Source: Kiritimatiellia bacterium
GTDB lineage: Bacteria; Verrucomicrobiota; Kiritimatiellia; PWTM01
DNA length: 64,000 bases
NCBI GenBank assembly: GCA_026417735.1
Contig: JAOACR010000018.1
Span: forward strand, 62,001-126,000
Direction: 5' to 3'
Shown here piece after piece: positions 52,386 to 59,945 of the stretch (position 1 is the stretch's first letter; every line of letters starts with the position of its first letter). A program made the translations under genes and the position numbers. A model generated the notes under the pieces. The model was not told where the DNA came from and ran no database searches. It worked only from the letters and a program-made list of their open reading frames with translations.

Positions 52386-53938
52386 CGCGGGGCCGCTGCG
52401 GCGTTCCGGCGCTCGAGCACTGCGGTCCAGATCGGTTGGGGCAGATAGATCAGAATTGCGGTCGTCGGCCGGAGGCCGAACGTGGACTTGACCTGAGGAC
52501 CGTCGAGCCAGGCATCCACCGCAGCGGCGGTCGCCGGGGTCGCGATCACCACGTCGGGCGGGCGGGGCAGGTCGGCCGGCGGCGCGGACCAGTAGCCGAC
52601 ATTCGGGAACCGGCGCAGATACCACGGCAGCGGCCAGTACTCCTCCGCGACCACCGCGATGAGCAAGTCGTGGCCGGCCGGCACCACTTCCGCGGCCTCG
52701 TGCACGAGCCGCACGCCGTTGAGGAGGTCGGTCGAGGTGTGTTCGTACACGCACGGATTCCGCGGATCGGCGGCGAGCGTCGTCTTCATCCAGCGCAGCT
52801 GACGCCCCGCGTCGGCGAGGCCGGCCGCCAGTAGCAGCGCCACTGTCCAGCGGGGCCAGCGCCGTGTCACGCCGAGATTCCAGATCAGCTGAGCGGCGGC
52901 GCCACCCAGCACGCAGAGCCCCCACACCGCGGTCAGCGTCAACCACGGCGTCTTGTAGGGGATCGCGGAGTAGATGCCCAGCAGTGACGCGTTGAACACC
53001 GTCCCAAAGACCAGGAACGGACGCACCGGCTCCGCACGAAACCGCGGCCGCAGCGCAAGCAGACCACCGGCCACCGCGAGCACGACGGGCGGCCACTGGC
53101 TCCAGATGCCGAGCGGACCCGCCCGATGCGCGAACAGCAGCCGCAGGTGATACCACCACGGCTTCTCGTGACCCTGGCCGCCCGCGCGTTCCGCGAAGTG
53201 CGCGAACGCGCGCACCGCGTCCGCGACGCCGGCCGGATGCGTGAACCACGAAGAGAACCACGCCGCCGCGACGGCCAGCGCCACTGCGGCGGCGACCGCC
53301 GCGTGGCGGGCCACCGCGCGAGGCTCTGTCCCGCCCGGCAGACGCAATCCGCCGATCATCGCGGCACCGAGGCCGGCGGCGATCGCCGCCAGCGTGATCA
53401 CGAATGTCTCCTTCGTTGCCGCCATCAGTCCGCCGAACAGGCCGCCCAGCACCGCCCAGCCCGCCGCCGGCGACCGCAGATAGCGCCACAGCGCGCCGAC
53501 CAGCCCGGCGGTGAACGCGACGAGCAGCGTTTCCTGAATGAAGTAGCCGGAATAGAAAACAAGAAACGGCTGCGCGGCCATCAGCAGCGCCGCGATCAGT
53601 AGCCCGCTGCGCCGCAACGGCGGGTACAACAGCCAGCTCAGCGCGATCGTCGCAACTCCAAACACTGCGGTGACCGAACGCAGCTGCCGTTCCGAGAGGT
53701 CCTCGAAGCGAACGATGCCGGCGAGGCGCGCGGCGAGCGCGGCCAGGTAGTACAGCGTCGGCCCGTGATATTCGCGCGGATCGTAGCGGTAGACACCGGT
53801 CTCGAGCAGATGGCCGGTCTTCACCGCCTGGACCGCCTCGTCCGTGTGCATCGGACGCCGATCCAGCCGGTGCCATCGCAGCGCGCCCGCGGCCAGACAG
53901 ATCATCGCCAGCCAGATCGCGATGACGAGCCGGTTCAT
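52382..53938 (-). CDS. Agl23-type multi-pass membrane glycosyltransferase-like protein (TIGR03663)
   Basis: A 518-residue protein with about 11-12 membrane segments of the GT39/ArnT-like group known as flippase-activity-associated Agl23 (TIGR03663). The signature HTDEAVQAVKTGHLLE with the following YRYDPREYHGPTLYYL, around residues 31-70, is very close to the family. It probably transfers sugars from a lipid donor on the outer face, but the reaction is unproven in bacteria. The ATG at 53938 has no clear ribosome binding site. The stop overlaps the apbE start (ATGA). It is divergent from the RluA-type gene. Confidence 0.82.
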   Translation of the reverse strand: MNRLVIAIWLAMICLAAGALRWHRLDRRPMHTDEAVQAVKTGHLLETGVYRYDPREYHGPTLYYLAALAARLAGIVRFEDLSERQLRSVTAVFGVATIALSWLLYPPLRRSGLLIAALLMAAQPFLVFYSGYFIQETLLVAFTAGLVGALWRYLRSPAAGWAVLGGLFGGLMAATKETFVITLAAIAAGLGAAMIGGLRLPGGTEPRAVARHAAVAAAVALAVAAAWFSSWFTHPAGVADAVRAFAHFAERAGGQGHEKPWWYHLRLLFAHRAGPLGIWSQWPPVVLAVAGGLLALRPRFRAEPVRPFLVFGTVFNASLLGIYSAIPYKTPWLTLTAVWGLCVLGGAAAQLIWNLGVTRRWPRWTVALLLAAGLADAGRQLRWMKTTLAADPRNPCVYEHTSTDLLNGVRLVHEAAEVVPAGHDLLIAVVAEEYWPLPWYLRRFPNVGYWSAPPADLPRPPDVVIATPATAAAVDAWLDGPQVKSTFGLRPTTAILIYLPQPIWTAVLERRNAAAAPR

Positions 53939-53985
53939 GACGTCATGGTGCCGCAGGTGCAAGCCTTTGCAAGTCCGCCGTCCGC

Positions 53986-54013
53986 TTGACCCGCCCCCGA
54001 CCGCCGGTAGCAT
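53986..54013 (+). promoter_or_regulatory. Candidate leaderless promoter of the pseudouridine synthase gene
   Basis: TTGACC (53986-53991), a 16-base spacer, TAGCAT (54008-54013), and six bases to the GTG at 54020. The transcript would start at the start codon; no ribosome binding site is seen. Confidence 0.5.
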
Positions 54014-54019
54014 CGGCCC

Positions 54020-54913
54020 GTGAACGCGACCGGCGGATCGTCCCCTCGCACCAGCGTGCGGACCTTTCGAGCGGAAGCGGCCGATGACGGCCAGCCGCTC
54101 GAACGCGTGTTGATGCGACGGCTCCGGCTGTCCCGGCGCGGCGCGCGCCGGCTGCTCGACACGCGGCGGGTGTTTGTGAATGGGCGGCGCGTCTGGATCG
54201 CTCATCACCGGGTTCGGGCCGGTGACCACATCGAGACGCCTGCGGTGGTCGCGCCGTTCGGTGCCGTGCCGATTCGCGTTCTGTACGAGGACGAAGAACT
54301 TCTGGTGGTGGACAAACCGGCGGGCATCGTGACGACCGGTGAGGAGGGCGTCGAGGGTCGCCTTCAGCGCGAACGGGGCGAACCCGAGCTGCGTGCGGTC
54401 CATCGGCTGGATCGGGACACCACCGGCTGCCTGCTGCTGGCCCGCTCCGCGGCGGCACGGGAGCGGTTGGTGGAGGACTTCCGCGCCGGCCGGGTGCGCA
54501 AACGCTACCGGGCGATCGCGATCGGCCGCTGGCCCGCGGAGGAGACAGAAATCCGCCGGCCGATCGAGGGACGCAGTGCGCTGACCCGCGTTCGGGTCAT
54601 CGCGGCGAATGCGATGGCGTCGCACCTCGTGCTGGAGATTGAGACAGGCCGCACGCATCAGATCCGACGCCATCTGGCGGGCCGCGGCCATCCGGTCGCC
54701 GGCGATCCGCTCTACAGTGCCGGCGTGAGCGTGGGGCCAGAGCTCCGCGCGGTGCCGCGTCCGATGTTGCATGCGGAACACCTCGAGCTGCCGGGGGCGT
54801 CGGGCCGGCGGGTTGCGGCGAGTGCGCCGCTGCCTGCGGACTTTCTCGAAGTGCTGCGACTTCTGGGGCTCTTCGGTCGGCCTGGGCCGACGGGCGGAGC
54901 GCGCGCCGAGTGA
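54020..54913 (+). CDS. RluA family pseudouridine synthase
   Basis: A 297-residue rRNA/tRNA pseudouridine synthase. An S4 RNA-binding domain (about 26-75; RRLLDTRRVFVNGRRV) precedes the catalytic domain with D131 in the hallmark HRLDRDTTG and GRTHQIRRHL-type late motif (TGRTHQIRRHLAGRGHPVAGD). Target position cannot be told. Start is the GTG at 54020, seemingly leaderless. Its stop overlaps the following gene's GTG (54910), so the two are coupled. Confidence 0.92.
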   Translation: MNATGGSSPRTSVRTFRAEAADDGQPLERVLMRRLRLSRRGARRLLDTRRVFVNGRRVWIAHHRVRAGDHIETPAVVAPFGAVPIRVLYEDEELLVVDKPAGIVTTGEEGVEGRLQRERGEPELRAVHRLDRDTTGCLLLARSAAARERLVEDFRAGRVRKRYRAIAIGRWPAEETEIRRPIEGRSALTRVRVIAANAMASHLVLEIETGRTHQIRRHLAGRGHPVAGDPLYSAGVSVGPELRAVPRPMLHAEHLELPGASGRRVAASAPLPADFLEVLRLLGLFGRPGPTGGARAE

Positions 54914-56121
54914 CGCAAATGAACGATGTGGTGAGCGAACTGGTGCGGGAGATGGCCTCGTGCGTCGCAGCCGCGCGCGCGGCGGGGTTGCGGCTGCCCG
55001 CGGTGGTGGAGTTTGAACCCGGCGCCCTCGGGCGGCTGCGCGCAGTGGTGCGGATGGTTGCGAGCGGCCCAGGGCCGGTGCTGGTGGTCGCCAACCGGTC
55101 CGTGAGCGATGCGGCTCGCCGGGCGGCGATCCAGCACGCGGTCGGCGAACCGCTCGAGTGGCGGGAGGTCCGCGGCGAGCCCGCCTGTGACACGATCCAC
55201 GCACTCGCGGAGGTCGCGCGCAACCTGCAGCCTCGGCTCGTGATCGGGCTGGGGGGTGGCAGCGCCATCGATGCGGCAAAAGCGGTTGCGGCGCTCGTGC
55301 GCAACGAGGGGGCCGTGGAGGAGTATCTGGAGGGCGCACAGCCGCGCCGCGTGCTCGATGCCGCGCCGGTGCCAGTGATTGCGATACCGACCACCGCCGG
55401 CACCGGCGCGGAGATGACGCGCAACGCGGTGATCGGCTGGCCGGCGCGCCGCGTCAAGCGAAGTCTGCGCGACGACCGACTGATGCCCGCGGCAGCCGTG
55501 GTGGACCCCCAGTGGACGCTGGAGCTACCGGTCTCCCCGACGTTGTCCAGCGGCCTCGACGCGCTGACGCAGCTGATGGAGTGCTGCATTTCGCGCCGCG
55601 CGATGCCGACGACGACCGGACTGGCCTTGCGAGCGCTGCGATGGATCCGGTGGGCGTTGCCGGCGGCGCTCGAGCGGCCGCACAACCTTGCGGCACGCAC
55701 GGCGATGGCCGCAGCGGCGTCGGTCAGCGGCATTTGCCTGGCGAACGCCGGGCTCGCGATGGCGCACGGTATTGCGGCGGCCCTGGGCGCGGTACGGCCG
55801 GTGCCGCACGGGTGGGTGTGTGGCGTGCTGCTGCCCCATACCCTGCGGTTCAACTGCGCGGTGGCGAAATCCGCGCTCGCGGAAGTGATGGGGGCGTGGT
55901 TGGGGAAGCCCGCCAGTGTGCCCAGAATCGTCGAGGAGGGACTGGCGGATCTTGAAGAGTGGTATCGCCGGCTGGGCGTGGCGCCGGACTTCCGCGAGCT
56001 GCGGCTGACGTCGGCTGAAATTGAAGAGATCGCGGTTGGATCGCTCGGCCGCAGCATGGACGGCAACCCCGTGCCGATGACGGCGGATTCGGTGCGGGCG
56101 TTTTTACATCCGTTGTGCTAG
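54910..56121 (+). CDS. Iron-type alcohol dehydrogenase family protein with altered metal and catalytic residues
   Basis: A protein of 400-403 residues of the group III (iron-containing) alcohol dehydrogenase family. NAD-binding GGGS (112-115) and PTTAGTGAE (157-165) are kept (numbering from ATG 54919). Of the usual metal ligands, D214, H283 and H297 are present, but the canonical His four residues after the Asp (DALTH) is Gln218 (DALTQ). The catalytic His that normally follows four residues after the third ligand is Ala287 (HGIAA). Activity as a standard Fe/Zn alcohol dehydrogenase is doubtful. Starts: GTG 54910 overlapping the previous stop, or ATG 54919. It lies directly before tRNA-Ser. 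Confidence 0.85.
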   Translation: MTQMNDVVSELVREMASCVAAARAAGLRLPAVVEFEPGALGRLRAVVRMVASGPGPVLVVANRSVSDAARRAAIQHAVGEPLEWREVRGEPACDTIHALAEVARNLQPRLVIGLGGGSAIDAAKAVAALVRNEGAVEEYLEGAQPRRVLDAAPVPVIAIPTTAGTGAEMTRNAVIGWPARRVKRSLRDDRLMPAAAVVDPQWTLELPVSPTLSSGLDALTQLMECCISRRAMPTTTGLALRALRWIRWALPAALERPHNLAARTAMAAAASVSGICLANAGLAMAHGIAAALGAVRPVPHGWVCGVLLPHTLRFNCAVAKSALAEVMGAWLGKPASVPRIVEEGLADLEEWYRRLGVAPDFRELRLTSAEIEEIAVGSLGRSMDGNPVPMTADSVRAFLHPLC

Positions 56122-56302
56122 TGCAACGGGTCGGCGGTGGCGGATTGGCCGGGGAGGGTTATGGCCCGCGCAGAGCGGAGCGCTCCCCGATGGGATCAGT
56201 GTTGGGCATTGTCATGGAGGGGCCGCTTCCACGTGGGCCGTCTCACGTGCGTGTGGGCTGGGGTGGAACCCGGCCCGCTAGCCGGTTGGGGACGTTCGCA
56301 AG

Positions 56303-56331
56303 TTGCGGAAGCCGGCTTCCCCGCGCATGAT
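56303..56331 (+). promoter_or_regulatory. Possible promoter of tRNA-Ser
   Basis: TTGCGG (56303-56308), a 17-base spacer and CATGAT (56326-56331), with the tRNA 12 bases further on. The spacer holds a perfect 14-base palindrome, GGAAGCCGGCTTCC (56307-56320). Confidence 0.3.
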
Positions 56332-56342
56332 GCCGTTGGCGC

Positions 56343-56432
56343 GGAGGGGTGGCAGAGCGGTCGAATGCGCCGGTCTTGAAAACCGGATCCCGCAACCGCG
56401 GGACGTGGGTTCGAATCCCACCCCCTCCGCCA
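56343..56432 (+). tRNA. tRNA-Ser (anticodon TGA)
   Basis: An 87-base tRNA followed by an encoded CCA (56430-56432). The acceptor stem is GGAGGGG with CCCCTCC. The anticodon stem CCGGT/ACCGG (56370-56374 with 56382-56386) carries the loop CTTGAAA with anticodon TGA at 56377-56379. A long variable arm (CCCGC-AAC-CGCGGG region) confirms a class II serine tRNA. The T arm GTGGG-TTCGAAT-CCCAC is regular. Confidence 0.97.
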
Positions 56433-56692
56433 TCTCCGAGCCGGCTCATCCACCTCGCTCGCTTCGTCGGGCTCAACGCGCAGCCACATCAGAATCCCGG
56501 CACCGCCAGACACCACGCCCCACCAACGGTTCGACGCGGCAGGTGCGCCTGCGGTCCGCTGGACCTGCGCGATGACGTGCGCAGCAGCGCGGCGATGACC
56601 GGTTCCCAAAGTCGGAGAGAGGCGACTGAGAGTCGCTGCCGCAATCGACGCTCACCGCGGCATCACGCGACACGCTCCGAAGCGGCCACCTA

Positions 56693-57679
56693 CTACAGGC
56701 TGCCGCCAAGGTCGGCGGGGCCCTCGTCGGACCACTCGCCATTGGCCAGCAGCCGGCGACGCAGCCGTCGGAACACCTGCAGCACGCCGGCCGCCAGCGC
56801 ACCCATCCCCACGATGCCCGGCTCGGGGATCGCGGCGGCGAGCTGGTCGTAGTACACCGCGGTGGTCAGGTTCGCCGCCCAGCTGCGGTTCCCATACACG
56901 ATGGCCGACGGCCAGGGCTGCCCGGGTTCGACGCCGACGTTGTACAACATGCCGACCAGCTCCCAAGTTGCGCCGGACTTGTAGAATACGGGCCCGCCCG
57001 AGTCCCCGATCACCGCTTGCGCCTCGTTCGGGCCCGCATCGTCGTTGAACGTGACGCGGAACGAGGTCGTCGTCAGCATGTAGTAAAGGTCGAAGACGTT
57101 GACGCTCTTGAACGGGTTGTCAATGGTGTTGAGCCCCCACCGCTGCTGCAACGAACCGGTCGTCATCTTGAAGCCGGTATACACCGCGCCTGCCGCGTTG
57201 GTCTCCTGCCAGGAGGAGTTCCAGTAGCTGTTGGTCGGATGCCGCTGACGACCGTTGCCGATCATGACCAGCTGTGCGTTGTCGGGAATCTGCGAGGACC
57301 GTAGCGTCACGTCCGGGAGCGGCGGCGCGGTTTGGGTTCGGACCAGCACCATGTCCGCGAAGGTGCCGCTGGAGTTGGTGATGCGCGTCCAGGTGTTCGA
57401 CTCCAGCGGGTACCAGGTGCCGCCGAACCGCACCTGTGTGGGCTGGTCGTTCGAATAGACGTGCCAGGCGGTCAGCACCCAGCGGTTGCCGAGATACACC
57501 GCACTGTTTTGGCCGACGTTGAACTGCCCCACGTTGGCCCATCCAGGGTCGTCGGGTGGCGCATTTGTGTTGCCGAGACCGTCGCCGCCCGCGATCACCA
57601 CCGCCCGCCCGGCCTCGGCCCCGGCGATCGCCAAAAGGCAGCTCAGCCGCCAGAACCATCGTGACGCCGCTGCTCTCAT
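56693..57679 (-). CDS. PEP-CTERM-anchored trypsin-like serine protease
   Basis: A 328-residue exported protein. Signal peptide 1-24. The chymotrypsin-fold triad is complete: H73 in TAWHV, D109 in FADMVLV and S227 in GDSGGP. The C-terminus is a PEP-CTERM sorting signal: P285-E286-P287, a hydrophobic stretch (IVGMGALAAGVLQVF) and a basic run RRLRRR, normally processed by an exosortase, which is not in the window. Unusually, 19 residues (LLANGEWSDEGPADLGGSL) follow the basic run, where such signals normally end. ATG 57679 is preferred over GTG 57682, with GAGGGG upstream. Its promoter is predicted at 57716-57743. Confidence 0.88.
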   Translation of the reverse strand: MRAAASRWFWRLSCLLAIAGAEAGRAVVIAGGDGLGNTNAPPDDPGWANVGQFNVGQNSAVYLGNRWVLTAWHVYSNDQPTQVRFGGTWYPLESNTWTRITNSSGTFADMVLVRTQTAPPLPDVTLRSSQIPDNAQLVMIGNGRQRHPTNSYWNSSWQETNAAGAVYTGFKMTTGSLQQRWGLNTIDNPFKSVNVFDLYYMLTTTSFRVTFNDDAGPNEAQAVIGDSGGPVFYKSGATWELVGMLYNVGVEPGQPWPSAIVYGNRSWAANLTTAVYYDQLAAAIPEPGIVGMGALAAGVLQVFRRLRRRLLANGEWSDEGPADLGGSL

Positions 57680-57715
57680 CACCGCTTCCCCTCGATACTG
57701 TCGTCGCCCGGGGAC

Positions 57716-57743
57716 ACAGTACTACGCAGGTGCCGCTGTTCAA
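57716..57743 (-). promoter_or_regulatory. Candidate sigma70 promoter of the PEP-CTERM protease
   Basis: Minus strand TTGAAC (57743-57738), a 16-base spacer and TACTGT (57721-57716). The predicted leader to the ATG at 57679 is about 30 bases. Confidence 0.45.
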
Positions 57744-57785
57744 GGGGCGCTCGATCGGCGCGCAGCGATTGGTATGCGGATGGGC

Positions 57786-58667
57786 TCAGAGCGCCGAGAG
57801 CTTCCACTGCTCTCGCAGCGTCTCAAATGCGCGCGGCACCTCGACCATGGGGTCGGTGCCTTTGCGGATGCCGCACTCGAGACTGCAGAACCCGACGTAG
57901 CCGATTTTGCGGAGCCCTCGCATGCCTTCCACGAAGCTGTGCTCCTCCTGACCGGGGAGGATGCGAGATTTGCCGGTGGCGATGTGCACGTGGTGCAGCC
58001 ACGGGCCCCCCGCGACGATCGCGGCACACTGGTCGGTCTCTTCGCGGGACATGTGGTAGAAGTCCGCCATCAGGGCGATGCCCGGCGAGTTCACCTTTCG
58101 GCAGAGTTCGGCCGCCTGTTCGACCCGGTTCAGGTAGAACGTTTCGCCCTTGTTCAACGGCTCGAGCAGCACGCGCGTGTTGCACTTGACGGCGTGTTCC
58201 CCCAGCGCCGGCAGGATGTCGAGCAGGATCTTGTCCAGCTCGGCGGGCGGCAGCTCGCTTTCCTTGTGGAAGCAGGGCACGAAGATGACACCGCGCGCGC
58301 CGAGCTCGCCCGCGGTCGAGAGCGCGTCGCGCAGCGCCTCGATGCCCTTCCGGCGACGATCGGCGTCGGTGGAGACCAGATCCCCTTTGTGCGAGCCCCA
58401 GCACAGCGCGCTGACTTTCACCGGTGTGCCCGCGAGCGCCTCGCGGATCTCCGCGATGCGCCCTTTCGGGTTGCCGTGCAGCTCAATGCCGTTCGCGCCC
58501 CACGCGACGAGGTTCGCGACCTTCTCCTTCAAGGTGGCGCCGGGCACCCGGCTCTCCTGACTCGACAGATTCAGTACCGCCTCCGCGGTCTGCGCGCGCG
58601 TGCGCGAAGCGCTCCAGATCGCGAACGCGGCGGCCGCTCCATGTTGGAGAAATGAACGACGGTTCAT
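57786..58667 (-). CDS. Tat-exported TIM-barrel sugar isomerase/epimerase-like protein
   Basis: A 293-residue protein of the xylose-isomerase-like/AP-endonuclease-2 superfamily, related to hydroxypyruvate isomerase and sugar phosphate epimerases. Tat signal: NRRSFLQHGAAAAFAIW. The barrel has the usual acidic and His metal positions (LLEPLN, ADFYHM, HVHIATG, SLECG). The ATG at 58667 has a GAGGAG upstream. Its substrate is unknown; the Tat signal again points to an extracytoplasmic sugar enzyme. It lies alone between the protease and the ABM gene. Confidence 0.82.
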   Translation of the reverse strand: MNRRSFLQHGAAAAFAIWSASRTRAQTAEAVLNLSSQESRVPGATLKEKVANLVAWGANGIELHGNPKGRIAEIREALAGTPVKVSALCWGSHKGDLVSTDADRRRKGIEALRDALSTAGELGARGVIFVPCFHKESELPPAELDKILLDILPALGEHAVKCNTRVLLEPLNKGETFYLNRVEQAAELCRKVNSPGIALMADFYHMSREETDQCAAIVAGGPWLHHVHIATGKSRILPGQEEHSFVEGMRGLRKIGYVGFCSLECGIRKGTDPMVEVPRAFETLREQWKLSAL

Positions 58668-58705
58668 GCGGGGTCTCCTCTACGGACATTCCATCGTCTT
58701 CATCA

Positions 58706-58720
58706 TCCGGCATCGCCGGA
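58706..58720. repeat. Short inverted repeat upstream of the Tat isomerase gene
   Basis: TCCGGC-ATC-GCCGGA, a 6-bp perfect stem with a 3-base loop, lies in the gap between the ABM and Tat isomerase genes. No U-tract follows. It overlaps a weak promoter-like TTGCAA-N16-GATGAT on the minus strand. Confidence 0.3.
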
Positions 58721-58767
58721 CGATTGCAAGCCGGAGGCGGCGCAGTCGTGGGAGCGGCCAGCGGCGC

Positions 58768-59064
58768 TCAGCCTGACGGCGCCAGCGCGTGGTAGCGGTC
58801 CCCACGGCGCGGCTCGGCCATCCACGGCGCAACCGCGTCGCGCCAGGCCGCATAGTGCGGCGTCTGTTTGTGTGCGGCCGCGTCGGCCTCGCTCGCATAG
58901 GCCTCGTACAGCACGAAGTGCGTCGGGTCATCGGCGGACTGCAGCACGTCGAACCGGCGGCAGCCCGGCTCGCGGATCGAGGCCTCGTGGTTGCGGCGGG
59001 TGGCCTCGATGAAGTCGGCCAGATGCTCGGATTTCACGCGCACGTGCACGAGGGTCACGATCAT
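58768..59064 (-). CDS. Antibiotic biosynthesis monooxygenase (ABM) family protein
   Basis: A 98-residue small alpha/beta barrel protein of the ABM superfamily (quinol monooxygenase/LsrG-like). Typical pattern: an N-terminal VTLVHVRVKSEHLADFIEATRRNH strand-helix, EPGCRRFDVLQSADDPTHFVLYEAYASEADAAAHKQTPHYAAW. Substrate unknown; many act on quinols or are stress-linked. Start ATG 59064 is preferred over the longer 59142 frame because it overlaps the dapB stop by four bases (ATGA). Confidence 0.88.
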   Translation of the reverse strand: MIVTLVHVRVKSEHLADFIEATRRNHEASIREPGCRRFDVLQSADDPTHFVLYEAYASEADAAAHKQTPHYAAWRDAVAPWMAEPRRGDRYHALAPSG

Positions 59065-59897
59065 GGTGATGTCTCCGTTGGGGTGTCGAGCTCCAGCACA
59101 TCGCGCATCGAGTAGAGGCCCGGTGGCCGGCCGACGATCCACCGTGCCGCCTGCAGCGCGCCGACCGCGAACGTCTCACGGCTCGTCGCGCGGTGCGAGA
59201 GCTCGATGCACTCCCCCGCGCCGGCCAGCAGCACTGTGTGGTCGCCCACAAGGTCCCCGCCTCGCACCGCGTGGAATCCGATCTGGCGCTCCGGCCGCGC
59301 GTGCGGGCTCATCCCGTGGCGTCCGTGCACCGCGACCTCGTCCCACGGCCACTCGAACCCGCGCGCGACCGCCTCGCCGAGCGCCAGCGCGGTGCCGCTG
59401 GGCGCGTCGCGCTTCTGGCGGTGATGGCGCTCGATGATTTCCACGTCGTAGCCGCGGCCGCGCAGCGCGCGCGCCGCCCGCTCGACCAGCGCCAGCAGCA
59501 GGTTCACGCCCACGCTCATGTTCGGCGACATCACGACCGGGATCCGCCGCGCGGCCAGCTCGACCTCTCGCCGCTCCTCCGCGTTCAGGCCGGTGGTGCC
59601 GATCACCAACGCGCGCCGCCATTCCGCGCAGCGCGACGCGTTGCCGGCGGTGCCGTGATGGGCACTGAAGTCGATCACGACGTCCGCGGCCGGCGCGACG
59701 GCGGCGAGGTTGGCGGTGAGCGCAACGCCCAGCTCGCCCGCGCCGGCGACCAGCCCGGCATCGCGTCCGATCTCCGGACTGTCCCACAGGTCCACCGCGC
59801 CGACCAGCTCCACCTCCGGCACCGCGCGCGTCGCGATGCAGCGCACCAGGGTGCGGCCCATCCGGCCCGCCGCGCCCACCACCACCACCTTGGTCAT
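59061..59897 (-). CDS. dapB: 4-hydroxy-tetrahydrodipicolinate reductase
   Basis: A 278-residue DapB, the NAD(P)H-dependent second step of the diaminopimelate/lysine pathway. Seen: the N-terminal GAAGRMGR (8-15), IDFSAH near 75-80, IGTTG near 99-103, SPNMSVGVN and the signature ERHHRQKRDAPSGTA with H158-H159 and K162. Start ATG 59897. The stop overlaps the ABM gene start by four bases. It follows the cytochrome gene by 48 bases, so the three may be cotranscribed, though no functional link is obvious. Confidence 0.95.
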   Translation of the reverse strand: MTKVVVVGAAGRMGRTLVRCIATRAVPEVELVGAVDLWDSPEIGRDAGLVAGAGELGVALTANLAAVAPAADVVIDFSAHHGTAGNASRCAEWRRALVIGTTGLNAEERREVELAARRIPVVMSPNMSVGVNLLLALVERAARALRGRGYDVEIIERHHRQKRDAPSGTALALGEAVARGFEWPWDEVAVHGRHGMSPHARPERQIGFHAVRGGDLVGDHTVLLAGAGECIELSHRATSRETFAVGALQAARWIVGRPPGLYSMRDVLELDTPTETSP

Positions 59898-59945
59898 CGT
59901 TCCTCGATCTCCGCTGCCGGCGCCGCCGGCCGGCCGCGCCGCGCT

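Noticed and set aside
52382-55339. 985-codon minus frame covering the Agl23-like gene and beyond
   Set aside because: Only the part below 53938 has membrane segments and family motifs; the rest is antisense to the pseudouridine synthase and dehydrogenase.
56115-56330. Possible 71-codon gene before tRNA-Ser
   Set aside because: Overlaps the dehydrogenase stop, Gly/Pro/Arg-rich, no ribosome binding site and no domain; regarded as non-coding.
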